NCBI RefSeq assembly: GCF_004571175.1
Contig: NZ_CP038273.1
Span: 930,001 to 994,000 of the forward strand
Source: Legionella israelensis
GTDB taxonomy: Bacteria; Pseudomonadota; Gammaproteobacteria; Legionellales; Legionellaceae
Direction of reading: 5' to 3'
DNA length: 64,000 nucleotides
Shown here: in pieces, positions 54,767 through 64,000 of the stretch
Layout: each line of letters opens with the position of its first letter
Numbering within the stretch: position 1 is the first letter of the stretch
Translations under genes and position numbers: made by a program
Notes under the pieces: model-generated
What the model saw: only the letters and a program-made list of their open reading frames with translations
Databases searched by the model: none
Told to the model about the DNA's origin: nothing

Positions 54767-57658
54767 ATGCCGATATTAACTCCCCGACAAAAGCGAATTA
54801 TCGAAGCGATTAAACAAAACCATAAACGCCTGCTTGAAACCAGAATGGTAGCCAATCTGGATCATAACGATATAGAGCCCGAAAAAATTTCAGCCTGGAT
54901 GAATGAAATCGGTGAAGTCAGGAAACTGCAAAATGAATATTTAAGTCATATTACCGATTTACCTGATTTGAGTCAGAAAGTCGGTGATGGCGCTTTGGCA
55001 GCACTTGCTGGAGGCGGACTGGGTTCTTTCTTTTTTTTAGGCTCAAACCTTGCCAGTAGCGGGATTACAGGTTCTATCAAAAACATGCTTGATTTCGGCA
55101 GTGGAGATCCTGCTTCAATCGCTAAAGAAACGGTCATTGGCTCTTTTTCCGTAGCCTTGGCCGGACTGACCACCTATGTTCTTTATAAAGCCTTCGAAGA
55201 TTCAGAGAAAGGCGATAAAGGAAAGACGTTTGAAGAATTTAAGGAGCAAATTGAAAAGGAAGAGGATTTATCAAAGCAAATCAAAAACAAATCCTTAGAG
55301 CTCTCCAAAGAAGTCATTAAACTCTTTCATTTTCGCGAAATGCTTCTGTTGGGCAAAATCACCGACAATCCTCTTGAAGGCGATGCTAGAGCAGAATTTA
55401 TAAGAAGAGCAAATCTTGAAAAAGAAAATAAAAAAGCCATCGATGCAGCTATCGAGGCTTATTTCCTGCGGGAATTAAGCAGGCTTTTTAATCAAAGTTT
55501 TAAAGACTTGTATGATGTCCATACAAAAGACATCGAAGAGGAGGAGGCCTCCTTCTTTAAAAAATGGTTTCATCAGTTTTTTGACTCCCCTAAAGTCCGA
55601 CAAAATTATTCTCAAAAAATCCAATTGGAGTTCATGTCACTTTGTCGTGAATATCTTATTCAGGAAATGAATGAACCTCGTTTCTTTACAAAATATCCCA
55701 AAGTAACAGCGACTATGGGTGGAGTTTTAGTCGGAGCCTTGGTTTTAGGTACCCTGGCACTGGCTCTGGGAGGTCCTATCACCTGGGGTATTGCGGCAAT
55801 CGCTTTGGTCAGCTTTGCCGTGGCAGCGGTTGCCACTTATTTACTGGTGACCAAGGTAGATAAAATTCATTACAAGCGCAGTAAGTCCAATCGTGAGGCC
55901 ATCCAGGAAGCCGTTGATAAAATTGACGATGAATTCCTGCGTCTACAAGAAGAAATTGTAGAACGTAAGGAAACTTCGGAGTCAGATATTAAACAAAGCA
56001 AAGATTTTGAAAAAATAGATGAGGGTTTTCTTGGCTTTGGAGAAAAAATGATAGCCAAAGGCGCCTCAGATAGCTGGCTGAGGGAATATGCGGCTCGCTA
56101 TCGCCACAGCAAAGCCATTGAGATCGATTTAGGTGATACCTTCAAAAAGCTGGTGACTGAAAGTGATACACAAACAGAGCAATTGATTTCCGAGATTAGG
56201 GAAGGAAATGTCGAAAGCTTAAAAAAATTTATTAAAGATACACAAGAATATTTACTGGCTGAGGAACATCAAGACACCATTCAGGCCTTCGGCCTCATTG
56301 AAAAAATCAAGGAACAAGTAATTTTAATAGCGGCCTCTGTAGAAGTTACTCCAGCAGAATTGTTAGCATTTTATAAATTACCCATAAACGAAGGGGGATT
56401 AGGCGGATTTGAGGCTGATCTTGGCATGGTGCAAAAACTTACTCCAAAAGTTGATCATCAAAAACAGGAAAGTCATGAAAATCCCTATGCTGAATTATGT
56501 GACGCCGCTCAAGAAATTTATAGCAATGCTCCCTTTTCTAAAATAGAGAAATGGTTTAGAGGCGATGCAAGGCTTCTAAACATGCTAGGTATTCCGAGTG
56601 AAAATGAGGGATTAGACTTAACGAGCGATAATATCGATGAATATTTAAATAATTCTTATGAAATCCTCTATTCTTTAAACCCTAGAATTAAACCGAGCTC
56701 CAAAGGAATTGATCCTTTAGAACAGCATGCCGGTCTTTCTTCTGAATTTGTTTTTTACCGAATGGTATTGTTAGCCCAGTTAGCTAAACTCTGTGATAAA
56801 ACCAATCATCAGGTCACAAGCAATGTTCAATATAAAATTAAAGCCTTTGTGAAAGAACGTTTTCATATTGAGCCTGAGCTTTTTTTTGAAGAAATGAATA
56901 ATCAGCTCTTAATGCTTGAAGAACCCGATGAAAATGCCCTTTTTTATTATCATAAAGGAAAAAAAATATACTGCACTCATTTAGATAATGTTACCCAGAT
57001 GCTCCATCTGGATGCCGCTTATAATACGGTACACGTTAAGCCAAGAAATATCCTTGATTTTTATATTCAAGGCTATTTAAAAGGAAAAGAGAAGGGGGTT
57101 TTTGCTTATAAAAAGGCAGAAACGGACTTAAACCCTCAGGGCAGTGAATATTACTTAAATACCGTCCAAAAATACATTGAAAACACCAAAGGATTTATGA
57201 GTCTCTATCAAAACCATGTTCCTCTTCTTTCAAGCGGAATTTTAAAATGTTATAAATTTTCACTTTCAAAACAGGTGTACCAAACGATGTTAAGAATCAT
57301 GTTGGAACTCGATAAGGTGGTACAGCATGAAGAACATCAGAATGAAGCCGACTATTTGAAAAAGGCCTTTATGGATCTGTACTCTTTCAGTAAAAACCAT
57401 TGTTATCCTTTACGCGATGAATCTGATGCTATGAACTTGATTGAGACAGCTAAAAACCAACTGGAATCAGAAGATTATGAAGTGAAAATAGAAGCTGATT
57501 TGATCTATGAATTAATACCCAATCTCTCCTCACAGATTCATGTCGAAAAGAATGAGGTGAGTAAAGTTTCCATATTTCCTAGAATAGAAAAAAATGACCG
57601 TAAAGGTAAAGATAAAGATCTTGGTTATTCTCATGGGTCGAGTTCACAGTATGGTTAA
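54767..57658 (+). CDS. Second giant membrane-associated protein, putative effector
   Basis: A 963-residue protein of unrecognised family. Hydrophobic segments at about 72-96 (GALAALAGGGLGSFFFLGSN), 121-142 (IGSFSVALAGLTTYVLY) and 312-357 (MGGVLVGALVLGTLALALGG plus WGIAAIALVSFAVAAVATYL) alternate with charged coiled-coil regions (EEFKEQIEKEEDLSKQIKNK). The last 600 residues are soluble and helical, ending in a polar tail GYSHGSSSQYG. The layout parallels its upstream neighbour, without clear sequence similarity by eye. Confidence 0.7.
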   Translation: MPILTPRQKRIIEAIKQNHKRLLETRMVANLDHNDIEPEKISAWMNEIGEVRKLQNEYLSHITDLPDLSQKVGDGALAALAGGGLGSFFFLGSNLASSGITGSIKNMLDFGSGDPASIAKETVIGSFSVALAGLTTYVLYKAFEDSEKGDKGKTFEEFKEQIEKEEDLSKQIKNKSLELSKEVIKLFHFREMLLLGKITDNPLEGDARAEFIRRANLEKENKKAIDAAIEAYFLRELSRLFNQSFKDLYDVHTKDIEEEEASFFKKWFHQFFDSPKVRQNYSQKIQLEFMSLCREYLIQEMNEPRFFTKYPKVTATMGGVLVGALVLGTLALALGGPITWGIAAIALVSFAVAAVATYLLVTKVDKIHYKRSKSNREAIQEAVDKIDDEFLRLQEEIVERKETSESDIKQSKDFEKIDEGFLGFGEKMIAKGASDSWLREYAARYRHSKAIEIDLGDTFKKLVTESDTQTEQLISEIREGNVESLKKFIKDTQEYLLAEEHQDTIQAFGLIEKIKEQVILIAASVEVTPAELLAFYKLPINEGGLGGFEADLGMVQKLTPKVDHQKQESHENPYAELCDAAQEIYSNAPFSKIEKWFRGDARLLNMLGIPSENEGLDLTSDNIDEYLNNSYEILYSLNPRIKPSSKGIDPLEQHAGLSSEFVFYRMVLLAQLAKLCDKTNHQVTSNVQYKIKAFVKERFHIEPELFFEEMNNQLLMLEEPDENALFYYHKGKKIYCTHLDNVTQMLHLDAAYNTVHVKPRNILDFYIQGYLKGKEKGVFAYKKAETDLNPQGSEYYLNTVQKYIENTKGFMSLYQNHVPLLSSGILKCYKFSLSKQVYQTMLRIMLELDKVVQHEEHQNEADYLKKAFMDLYSFSKNHCYPLRDESDAMNLIETAKNQLESEDYEVKIEADLIYELIPNLSSQIHVEKNEVSKVSIFPRIEKNDRKGKDKDLGYSHGSSSQYG

Positions 57659-57706
57659 CAAGATCTAAAGCTTTACCTCCAACTGAAACTATAAGCTCAT
57701 TTAATC

Positions 57707-58444
57707 CTATTCAGGCAAATAACGATTATCCTCATAAAAAACAACTTCACCTGTTTGAATATTGTGAATACCTACCACAATCCCAATCTTCTTTTCTTTC
57801 ATTAATTGACGGATGATGGGGCTCTTTTTTTCTATTTCATTGGCAACAGCCAGCGCATTTTTGCGAGCAATTTGGTTAATTAATTTAGGATCATCGCAAT
57901 TGTTTAAACCGCTTTCTTTCTTTGCTGAAGCTATTACCGGTTTTATTTTATCCAGCACATGGTCAAGATGCCCCAGTTTTACACCCTCACAGGCTCCGGC
58001 CACCGCTCCACAGGAAGTATGGGCTAAAACGACAATCAATCTTGCTCCCGCTGCCTTGCTAGCAAATTCAAGACTGCCTAATATATCTTCATTGAGTACG
58101 TTGCCAGCGACACGGAGTGTAAATAAATCCGCAAGCCCCTGATCAAAGAAAAACTCTGGCACACTGCGGGAATCCATGCAATTTAATACAACTGCCCAGG
58201 GATATTGTCCATAAGCTGACTGTTTGGCTTGAGCAAGATAATCACGCTGCTTCATCTGATTTTTTAAAAAACGTTGATTCCCTTGCTTCAGTCGTTCCAA
58301 TGCTTGCTTGGGAGTGAGCTGACTTTGTTGGGCCGCAGTGGTTACCTTGCTGATTTTCAATAAAGGGGCACTGTTTTCTGCAGCATGAACGTTACTCAGC
58401 AAAACCGTAAGTAAGATAACAAAAACATATTTTATTCCCTTCAT
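57707..58444 (-). CDS. Periplasmic beta-class carbonic anhydrase
   Basis: A 245-residue zinc enzyme interconverting CO2 and bicarbonate. Zinc ligands are C89 and, in LAHTSCGAV, H142 and C145; the CMDSR triad contributes D91 and R93. The N-terminus GIKYVFVILLTVLLSNVHAA is a signal peptide, so it acts in the periplasm, unlike the usual cytosolic beta enzymes. Possible roles are pH adjustment in a vacuole or periplasmic bicarbonate supply. Single gene, converging with the giant genes. Confidence 0.92.
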   Translation of the reverse strand: MKGIKYVFVILLTVLLSNVHAAENSAPLLKISKVTTAAQQSQLTPKQALERLKQGNQRFLKNQMKQRDYLAQAKQSAYGQYPWAVVLNCMDSRSVPEFFFDQGLADLFTLRVAGNVLNEDILGSLEFASKAAGARLIVVLAHTSCGAVAGACEGVKLGHLDHVLDKIKPVIASAKKESGLNNCDDPKLINQIARKNALAVANEIEKKSPIIRQLMKEKKIGIVVGIHNIQTGEVVFYEDNRYLPE

Positions 58445-58665
58445 GATTCGTCCTGAAAAAAATGCTGAATATTCATAATATAAAAAACAGTCGCTGAAGG
58501 CAATAAATCGTTGCGGCCATTCTATATTGACTTTAATTTGAAATACAAGAAAAAATTTAACTCTTTATGAAATCAAAATAACTCAATTGCTTAAATAATT
58601 AACATAAATATGGTATGATTTATTTCCAATTTCACAGTAAAAAAACCTATTAAAAAGGTATATCC

Positions 58666-60048
58666 ATGGGCAAAAACATTGTCGAACACTGCGGTCAATT
58701 ATCAAATAACGAATTTCGCAAATCGTTATTGGCTCGCTGGGCAAGCACATCCACCTACACGGTCGTTAACTATACCTTTAATCTTGCCAGCATCCCTGAT
58801 CACATTAAAACCTCTATTTATTCCCATTTTGGTGCTAATGTAACTATCAGTCATTTAAGCAGCAACTCTCGCAACATAGTAGAACTCATTCTTGAGAAAT
58901 GGCAGACAGCCTGTGGGAATCATATTCAGTTCAAAGGGGTAGAAAACATTAACCTCGACGAGCCTGGGATCGTGGTTTCCGCTTGCGATAATCTGGCCAC
59001 TGCCCATGGAGTTATGATTCCTGAATATATTTATTCTTTATTTAATGGAATCACGTTTCATAAGGCGGTGGTTTGTCTTCCGTCCAATATTACGACTGTC
59101 TATGACGTTCATACTGTTTCTCACGAATTTGGTCATGCCATTGGTCTTGCTCATCTTCATGATATTTCTTCTATTACAGAGCGGTTAAAAATGACTCCGC
59201 AAGGACTTGGCTGTTCCGTCATGCCCTATATCTCGTTGATACAAACCACAAGCAATCTCTGTACCACTCAAGAGATCTGTGATGCAGGAAATTTTGCTGT
59301 TTTGCCAGGTCCTTTGGATACAGAAATCTGTACCCGACTTTATGACCCTTCGTTATCCACTCGGGTGGACAGCCCCGGCGCTTTATACTATGAAGCACTT
59401 TTGTGGGGGGCTGTCAATGGGATGGCTGAACGCTTTATGACTACATTTCTTTCTGAAATTAAGCTCAACGAGCAAAACATGATGAGCAATGAGTTAGCTC
59501 GTTTCATTTCAACCACTTCAATATCCACACTTCTCCTCACATGTGAAAAAATACATCCAGCCCTTTGCCTGTTATTGGTAAGCTCCGAGCTATCAACAAA
59601 TATCTTTAATCAAAATCTTCGTCATTATTTTCAAATCGTACGAATCATGGTCAATACGCTTGGCATAATGATGTCACTTCTGGATTTACATGAATCCGAT
59701 AGTATGTATGAGAAATCAGTCTACCTGCTCGCTTTTTTAAGCATGAGTTTATTGAGCAGGATGTTCAGCGAATCGCTGGGAGCTCAAGCGGCAAGGAAGG
59801 TCAGCTCCCTCATCAGTAAGATACACAGCTATATATTCCCAAGCCGTCATACACCTGATGGAAGTCCTACAGCATCTTCACATATACCCTCTACCGGAAC
59901 AGGGCACGATGCAGATTCTTATGCTTCGCGAATACGCTTTTTTGGTAGTAGTGCAATGAACACTTCTTTCAATGTAGCGAAAGATGCCATTCAAAGCATA
60001 AGGACTGTACCTGAAAAAATAACGAACTGGTTTTATCCATATCGTTAA
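58666..60048 (+). CDS. Metzincin-like zinc metalloprotease, putative effector
   Basis: A 460-residue protein with the elongated zinc motif HEFGHAIGLAH (H153, E154, H157, G160, H163) and a Met-turn candidate at GCSVMPY (M186), the hallmark pair of metzincins. The N-terminal part (STYTVVNYTFNLASIP, LILEKWQTACGNHIQFKG) resembles the matrixin/serralysin-type catalytic fold. The C-terminal half has hydrophobic helices (ISTLLLTCEKIHPALCLLLV, VYLLAFLSMSLLSRMF) and a Ser/Pro/His-rich tail. No signal peptide, so export would be by another route such as Dot/Icm. Confidence 0.75.
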   Translation: MGKNIVEHCGQLSNNEFRKSLLARWASTSTYTVVNYTFNLASIPDHIKTSIYSHFGANVTISHLSSNSRNIVELILEKWQTACGNHIQFKGVENINLDEPGIVVSACDNLATAHGVMIPEYIYSLFNGITFHKAVVCLPSNITTVYDVHTVSHEFGHAIGLAHLHDISSITERLKMTPQGLGCSVMPYISLIQTTSNLCTTQEICDAGNFAVLPGPLDTEICTRLYDPSLSTRVDSPGALYYEALLWGAVNGMAERFMTTFLSEIKLNEQNMMSNELARFISTTSISTLLLTCEKIHPALCLLLVSSELSTNIFNQNLRHYFQIVRIMVNTLGIMMSLLDLHESDSMYEKSVYLLAFLSMSLLSRMFSESLGAQAARKVSSLISKIHSYIFPSRHTPDGSPTASSHIPSTGTGHDADSYASRIRFFGSSAMNTSFNVAKDAIQSIRTVPEKITNWFYPYR

Positions 60049-61212
60049 TGAAGGAAACTCCTCACCCCTTTGACAAAGTATTTATTATTGTTTTGAATTG
60101 TTAAAAAGAAGAAAAAAACAACAGAAAACAAGCAGATTGTAATTCATTTAGTATAATTAATAATATTATTCTAAAAAATTACCAAAATGACCAAAAACTT
60201 TAAGAACAATCCAAGTTCACCCGTCCATTCTGATCATCATCCACATTTATTTGGTAAGACATTGATATGGAATCTCGATAAAGACAATGCTGATCCATCC
60301 CAAAAAAATCTTTCGAAGGGATTAGAAATGGAAGCCTATGCCATTGCCAGAAAAATAAATGAAGGTGTCATTGATAGTGGGATGCTTCAGGAGTTACCGG
60401 ATGGGCAACAAAAAAAATTCGTTGCTGCCATAGAAAAATATCTTGACCCCAAACAAACTCTCGAAATGAGATATCATCAAAACGGGACTCACAAGTTTGG
60501 TAATTTAACCTTTTCTCTGAAAAATCCCTCAGCCCAAGCTAAAAGTCCAGAGGATAAAGCATTAAAAGAGGAAGTCAAAAAACTGCAGGAAAAATACGAA
60601 AACAAACCGCCTTCCACGGGACAAGCGCTCATTAGCCTGGTTGAAGATGCTCATGGTAACAAGCGGCTTATGGTTAATGTTCATGCTGAAAGTGCTCTAT
60701 CAAAGCAAAATCGTCTTAACTTGCAGGAACTCATACGCGATGCTAATCAGATAAAAGCCCAACACAACATCGACATTGTTATTGGCGGCGATATGAACGC
60801 TGGCAAAGTGGCTTTGCCACAAGAATTAGGTGGTGCTCCTAGTCATGCCAATTTAAATTACCAACACAGCGCAGATCATTCTGCTTTCAAACACGACGGC
60901 ACGGGTATTGCTGTAGATGCGATCATCTCTTCTGATAAAAGCACAAAGCTGCAAACCTTAGCGGAAATGAATCGATGTGATCAAAAGTTTATCTCTCAAT
61001 TTGAGAAAGAGAAAAAAGCGAGGGAAGTGGTTAAAAAAACGCCCGAAGATGAACTGCAACAAAAATTATCATCCAGTTCAGCCTTTAAAAACGTGCACCT
61101 GCAAAAAGGGCATTATCAATGGGATAACAATAAAGATAAAACCCAGCAAAACTATCCTGTTGAATTAACCTTTCAAGATGCAAAACAAGCCTTACAGTTC
61201 AATAACCTGGTC

Positions 61213-62606
61213 GGTCAAGTCCAAAAAGTGCTGTAAATTCCCATTAATTCAGCCTATCAAGTTAGTACGTTATTTAGTCAAAGCATTCATCCCTACAACA
61301 TTAGACTTTCCGGCTTCATTCTCAGCCAGCCAGTCATTAAATTCGTCCATATTAAGATAACGCCTTGATTGCCACTGCTCGTTTTGTTCAGCTAATAAAG
61401 CGCCAATCAGCCGCCATGCAGAATCATCATTAGGAAATATCCTTATCACTCGTTCTCGGCGCCTGATTTCCTCGTTAATTCGCTCTTGCATGTTGGTGGT
61501 GCGAAGTCGCTTCCTGTATTTCTCCGGCAACGCCATAACTACCATGGCATCGTCAAAAGCCTCCTCAAGGCAGGTAACTGATTTTGGTGCTTTTTTCTCA
61601 AAGGCATCAATAAAATCATCGCGTCTACGCCTGGCTTCTTCCATATCAGGTGCCTGAAAAACAAGCTTTGCCTTTTCAGCAACATCTTTGCGGTGTCTGA
61701 CAGAGCAGTGCCCGAGGATGTTGCGCATCAAGTGAACTTGGCATCGTTGCCAGGTTGCACCTTGAAAGTGCTTTCTAGCCGCTTCCACAAGCCCTGCATG
61801 CTGGTCTGACACAACATACATCACGCCTTTTAGCCCACGAGATTTTAGCCATTTAAACGCTTCATCCCATGTAGCATAGCTCTCAGTGTCACCAATGCGA
61901 AGGCCCAGTATTTCACGGTAGCCATCACTTCTGATACCCGAGATGGTCAAGGCTGCTCGAGACACGACTCTGTCACCATCACGACACTTGATAAACATCG
62001 CATCAACCATGATAAATGGGTAGTTGTCACCATCAAACCGACGCTCGTTGAAGGCTCTGACTCTTGCATCAAGACCAGAACACAGTTGACTGACGGTTGA
62101 CTTTGAAAAACTAGCACCGCAAAGTTCTTCAGTAATGTTATTAACTTTTCTGGTTGATACGCCATTAACAACCATTTCCATCAGAGCCAATACAAAAGCC
62201 TGCTCACTGCGTTGATAGCGCTTAAAAATATCGGTAGAAAAAGAGCCATCACGTGTCTGCGGCACTTGAAGAGTGACTGGTCCCACACGAGTGTATAGTT
62301 GTCTTGGACGGTAACCGTTACGATAGCCTATACGTTCACCTGAACGTTCATGCTTGTCTGCTCCCAGACTTTCTGACACCTGTGCCTCCAATACCTGATT
62401 CAATACACCTTCAACAAGCTTTGCGAGCCCATCCTGGCTTGATAAAAGTTCTGGAAGCAATTCCTTTCCAACTGTAATATTGTAATCCGTCATCGCTAAT
62501 CTCCTTCGATAGTTATTGTTTTTCACAACTCAATAGTACCGAATTTTAGCGATGACTCCACTCCTAAAAAGTCAACCTGAATTTACAGCAGTTTACGGAC
62601 ATAACC
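61213..62606 (-). mobile_element. IS256-family element, copy 2 (1394 bp)
   Basis: Same ends, length and encoded protein as 21148-22541. Perfect 8-bp target duplication ACCTGGTC at 61205-61212 and 62607-62614. It interrupts an endonuclease/phosphatase-like gene. Confidence 0.97.
61270..62493 (-). CDS. IS256-family (Mutator-type) transposase
   Basis: A 407-residue transposase identical to that at 21205-22428; intact frame with ATG at 62491-62493 behind AGGAGATT. Identity of the two copies implies recent transposition. Confidence 0.96.
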   Translation of the reverse strand: MTDYNITVGKELLPELLSSQDGLAKLVEGVLNQVLEAQVSESLGADKHERSGERIGYRNGYRPRQLYTRVGPVTLQVPQTRDGSFSTDIFKRYQRSEQAFVLALMEMVVNGVSTRKVNNITEELCGASFSKSTVSQLCSGLDARVRAFNERRFDGDNYPFIMVDAMFIKCRDGDRVVSRAALTISGIRSDGYREILGLRIGDTESYATWDEAFKWLKSRGLKGVMYVVSDQHAGLVEAARKHFQGATWQRCQVHLMRNILGHCSVRHRKDVAEKAKLVFQAPDMEEARRRRDDFIDAFEKKAPKSVTCLEEAFDDAMVVMALPEKYRKRLRTTNMQERINEEIRRRERVIRIFPNDDSAWRLIGALLAEQNEQWQSRRYLNMDEFNDWLAENEAGKSNVVGMNALTK

Positions 62607-63261
62607 ACCTGGTCGCCCTGAATGATCGAAAAAAATTATTACAAATTGAAAATAAAATCTATCTTTCTCAAGAAACGGTGAGCGGCCTATTGAAAAAAAA
62701 TATCCATCCACATTATGAGCTGCCGCCACTAGAACAACTTAAAGGTACAGCATTAACTGGAGTGGAGAAAAAGTGCAAGGATATTGTTCAGAACAACGGC
62801 AAAAACATCGATAACCCTCCGTCCATATTATATGCGCAAAATTTGATCAGTCAGGATACACGGGGGGTAATCGATTATTCCATGCAATTAACCTTTAATT
62901 CCAAAGAGGAGGCACGTGCATTCAGCGATGCAATGGGATATCGCAATAAAACCAAATTATATCAGGAAGGCAATACCGTTTATATCGCTAAAGATGTGGA
63001 AGCTGATTTTCTTAACAAAGTCTCCAAACTGGAAAATACTTCTCAATACAAAAACCGCTTTCAAAAGGCCATTAACCATAAAAACCAAAATGCCGAAAAT
63101 ACCGTGCAAAACGAGGATGATAAACAGGAAGCATTCAACCACCCTAGCTAAATAACCTCAACTTGACGTATGCATTTATCCCTTGCTCCTGTCATAGGTG
63201 CTGCGTAAGATGAGTAAATTATGTTATTCTTCACATGGCCAAAACAAAGACGGATGAGTGC

Positions 63262-64000
63262 ATGAGATTTCAGGATATTTGCTATAAATTATTAAATTCA
63301 GCCATAGAAACCACAGCCGATGCCTTAAAATATACAAGTGACACTGCCTGTTTTCTAGGAGGTCTTGGTCTGAGAGTTTCTTGGGAACTTGATGAAAAAG
63401 CCTCAATTGCTTATTTTGGCATGGAAGAAACTCTGGGTTACGTTGAAATGAAGATGGATGTTGAGCAATTTAACCTCGGTTATAATCATAGCATCCCTAT
63501 TTATCATTACGGTCAAACGGCAGGCGGTAGCTCTTATAACCTGCAGGACTATGTTGATCCGGGATTACTCAGAATTATCAGCCTGGTATGTATTACCGGC
63601 GGCACCTTTATGAGATTAGGAGGTGCTGTTCTTAAAAGATATCAACTGAGCCGAGAAGACATCAAATATTATAAAGAACATGAAGGAATAAAAATCGATG
63701 GACCATCCAAGGAAGAATATAAAAACTTAATGATTGGCTCTTTTTTTGATTCCATGTTTCAAACTTCTCTCGGCAGTCTTGTTGGCAGCATCATCGTTTA
63801 TTCAGGAGCTCTTAATCCCAATCACTGCATTACCTATCCCTCTGAAGGTGAGCATTCCGGACAAAACTCAACTTATGATGGTCCCCTTGAAAGTAAACAA
63901 TATCCGCTGTCAAAAACCTTTGAAGATAAAGAAACCGTCAACTTCCCTGGATTACCAATGCCAGTTGAAGTAAAAACCAACGTCAAAGTTGATGCTCTCG
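63262..64000 (+). CDS. Unknown protein, 5' part (runs off the right edge)
   Basis: An uninterrupted frame of 246 codons begins at ATG 63262 (MRFQDICYKLLNSAIETTAD) and is open at the window end. Two hydrophobic stretches (ISLVCITGGTFMRLGGAVL, FQTSLGSLVGSIIVYSGAL) are connected by a charged segment; the region after them is Pro/Lys-rich. The ribosome-binding site is weak (GGATGAG). No family was recognised. Confidence 0.65.
   Translation, partial: MRFQDICYKLLNSAIETTADALKYTSDTACFLGGLGLRVSWELDEKASIAYFGMEETLGYVEMKMDVEQFNLGYNHSIPIYHYGQTAGGSSYNLQDYVDPGLLRIISLVCITGGTFMRLGGAVLKRYQLSREDIKYYKEHEGIKIDGPSKEEYKNLMIGSFFDSMFQTSLGSLVGSIIVYSGALNPNHCITYPSEGEHSGQNSTYDGPLESKQYPLSKTFEDKETVNFPGLPMPVEVKTNVKVDAL

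Larger units (their letters stand above)
60187..63151 (+). pseudogene. EEP-like (endonuclease/exonuclease/phosphatase) gene split by IS256
   Basis: Taking out 61213-62606 and one ACCTGGTC duplication joins the frames 60187-61212 and 62615-63151 as ...LQFNNLVALNDRKKLLQ..., about 520 residues in total. The first part has an EEP-type core (MVNVHAESALSKQNRLNLQE, DIVIGGDMNAGKVAL, with a following AVDAIISSD). After a basic linker come two related segments, LTFQDAKQALQFNNLV and LTFNSKEEARAFSDAMG, each followed by YLSQ/YIAK and a Leu-rich helix: a tandem domain of about 45 residues. The insertion removes the second repeat unless readthrough occurs. Start lacks a clear ribosome-binding site. Confidence 0.82.

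Noticed and set aside
21148-62606. IS256 pair as one composite transposon of 41 kb
   Set aside because: Each copy has its own matching 8-bp duplication, so they inserted independently.
62552-62614. Start at 62552 for the gene downstream of IS256 copy 2
   Set aside because: The first 21 codons lie in the IS terminal repeat and the duplication; the real gene begins at 60187.

Overview
The window looks like a chromosome segment of a Legionella-type gammaproteobacterium. The evidence is AT-rich DNA, a compact set of housekeeping genes (kdsB, tsaB, yoaA, fdxA, yggX, psuG, a full his operon) and many long, eukaryote-like or unrecognised proteins of the kind delivered by Dot/Icm type IV secretion: RasGEF-like, F-box/ankyrin, calpain-like, pentapeptide, metzincin-like, endonuclease/phosphatase-like and two giant membrane-associated proteins. 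Genus and effector status are inferences; no secretion assay or database search was available.

Layout. 1-1790: 3' part of a large unknown gene ending at a palindromic MITE-like element. 1792-5640: minus-strand housekeeping operon fdxA-yoaA-tsaB-trm112-like-kdsB. 5901-7911: PilZ protein, yggX, psuG, tRNA-Phe(GAA). 7912-12450: a decayed island directly downstream of the tRNA: ISL3 remnant, intact IS3-family element, a nucleotide-sugar dehydrogenase stub, a mazEF-like toxin-antitoxin pair and a broken integrase fused to a phnB-like stub. 12580-18200: P450, small secreted protein, RasGEF-like protein, two frameshifted effector-like pseudogenes, and a SugE/Gdx exporter behind a guanidine-II riboswitch. 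18387-31329: IS-dense zone: an IS3 element with an IS481 element nested in its right end, an IS256 element splitting a small secreted-protein gene, calpain-like protein, FAD monooxygenase, two GC-richer decayed genes, pentapeptide protein and a second IS481 copy. 31327-33337: a truncated membrane protein, a papain-fold (Tox-PL-like) protein and a VOC protein. 33569-39482: complete RND efflux operon. 39656-40960: methyltransferase and GrpB-family protein. 41120-48387: yerC/trpR-like-hisGDCBHAFI operon. 48715-51149: macro-domain protein, small membrane protein and outer-membrane barrel separated by repeat elements. 51586-64000: two very large unknown proteins, periplasmic beta-carbonic anhydrase, metzincin-like protein, an endonuclease/phosphatase-like gene split by a second identical IS256 copy, and a gene running off the right edge.

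Functional themes. The his operon is tightly packed (overlaps or gaps of a few bases) and is headed by a small Trp-repressor-like protein whose start is preceded by two 16-bp tandem repeats, a likely autoregulatory operator. The sugE leader has two ACGA-loop hairpins and a 9-nt segment perfectly complementary to the Shine-Dalgarno region, so the switch can be read from the sequence. The RND genes overlap and form one transcription unit. The rest of the window shows effector-gene turnover: several genes can be restored on paper by removing an IS and one target duplication, or by undoing single frameshifts. At least four families of short inverted or dispersed repeat are scattered between genes.
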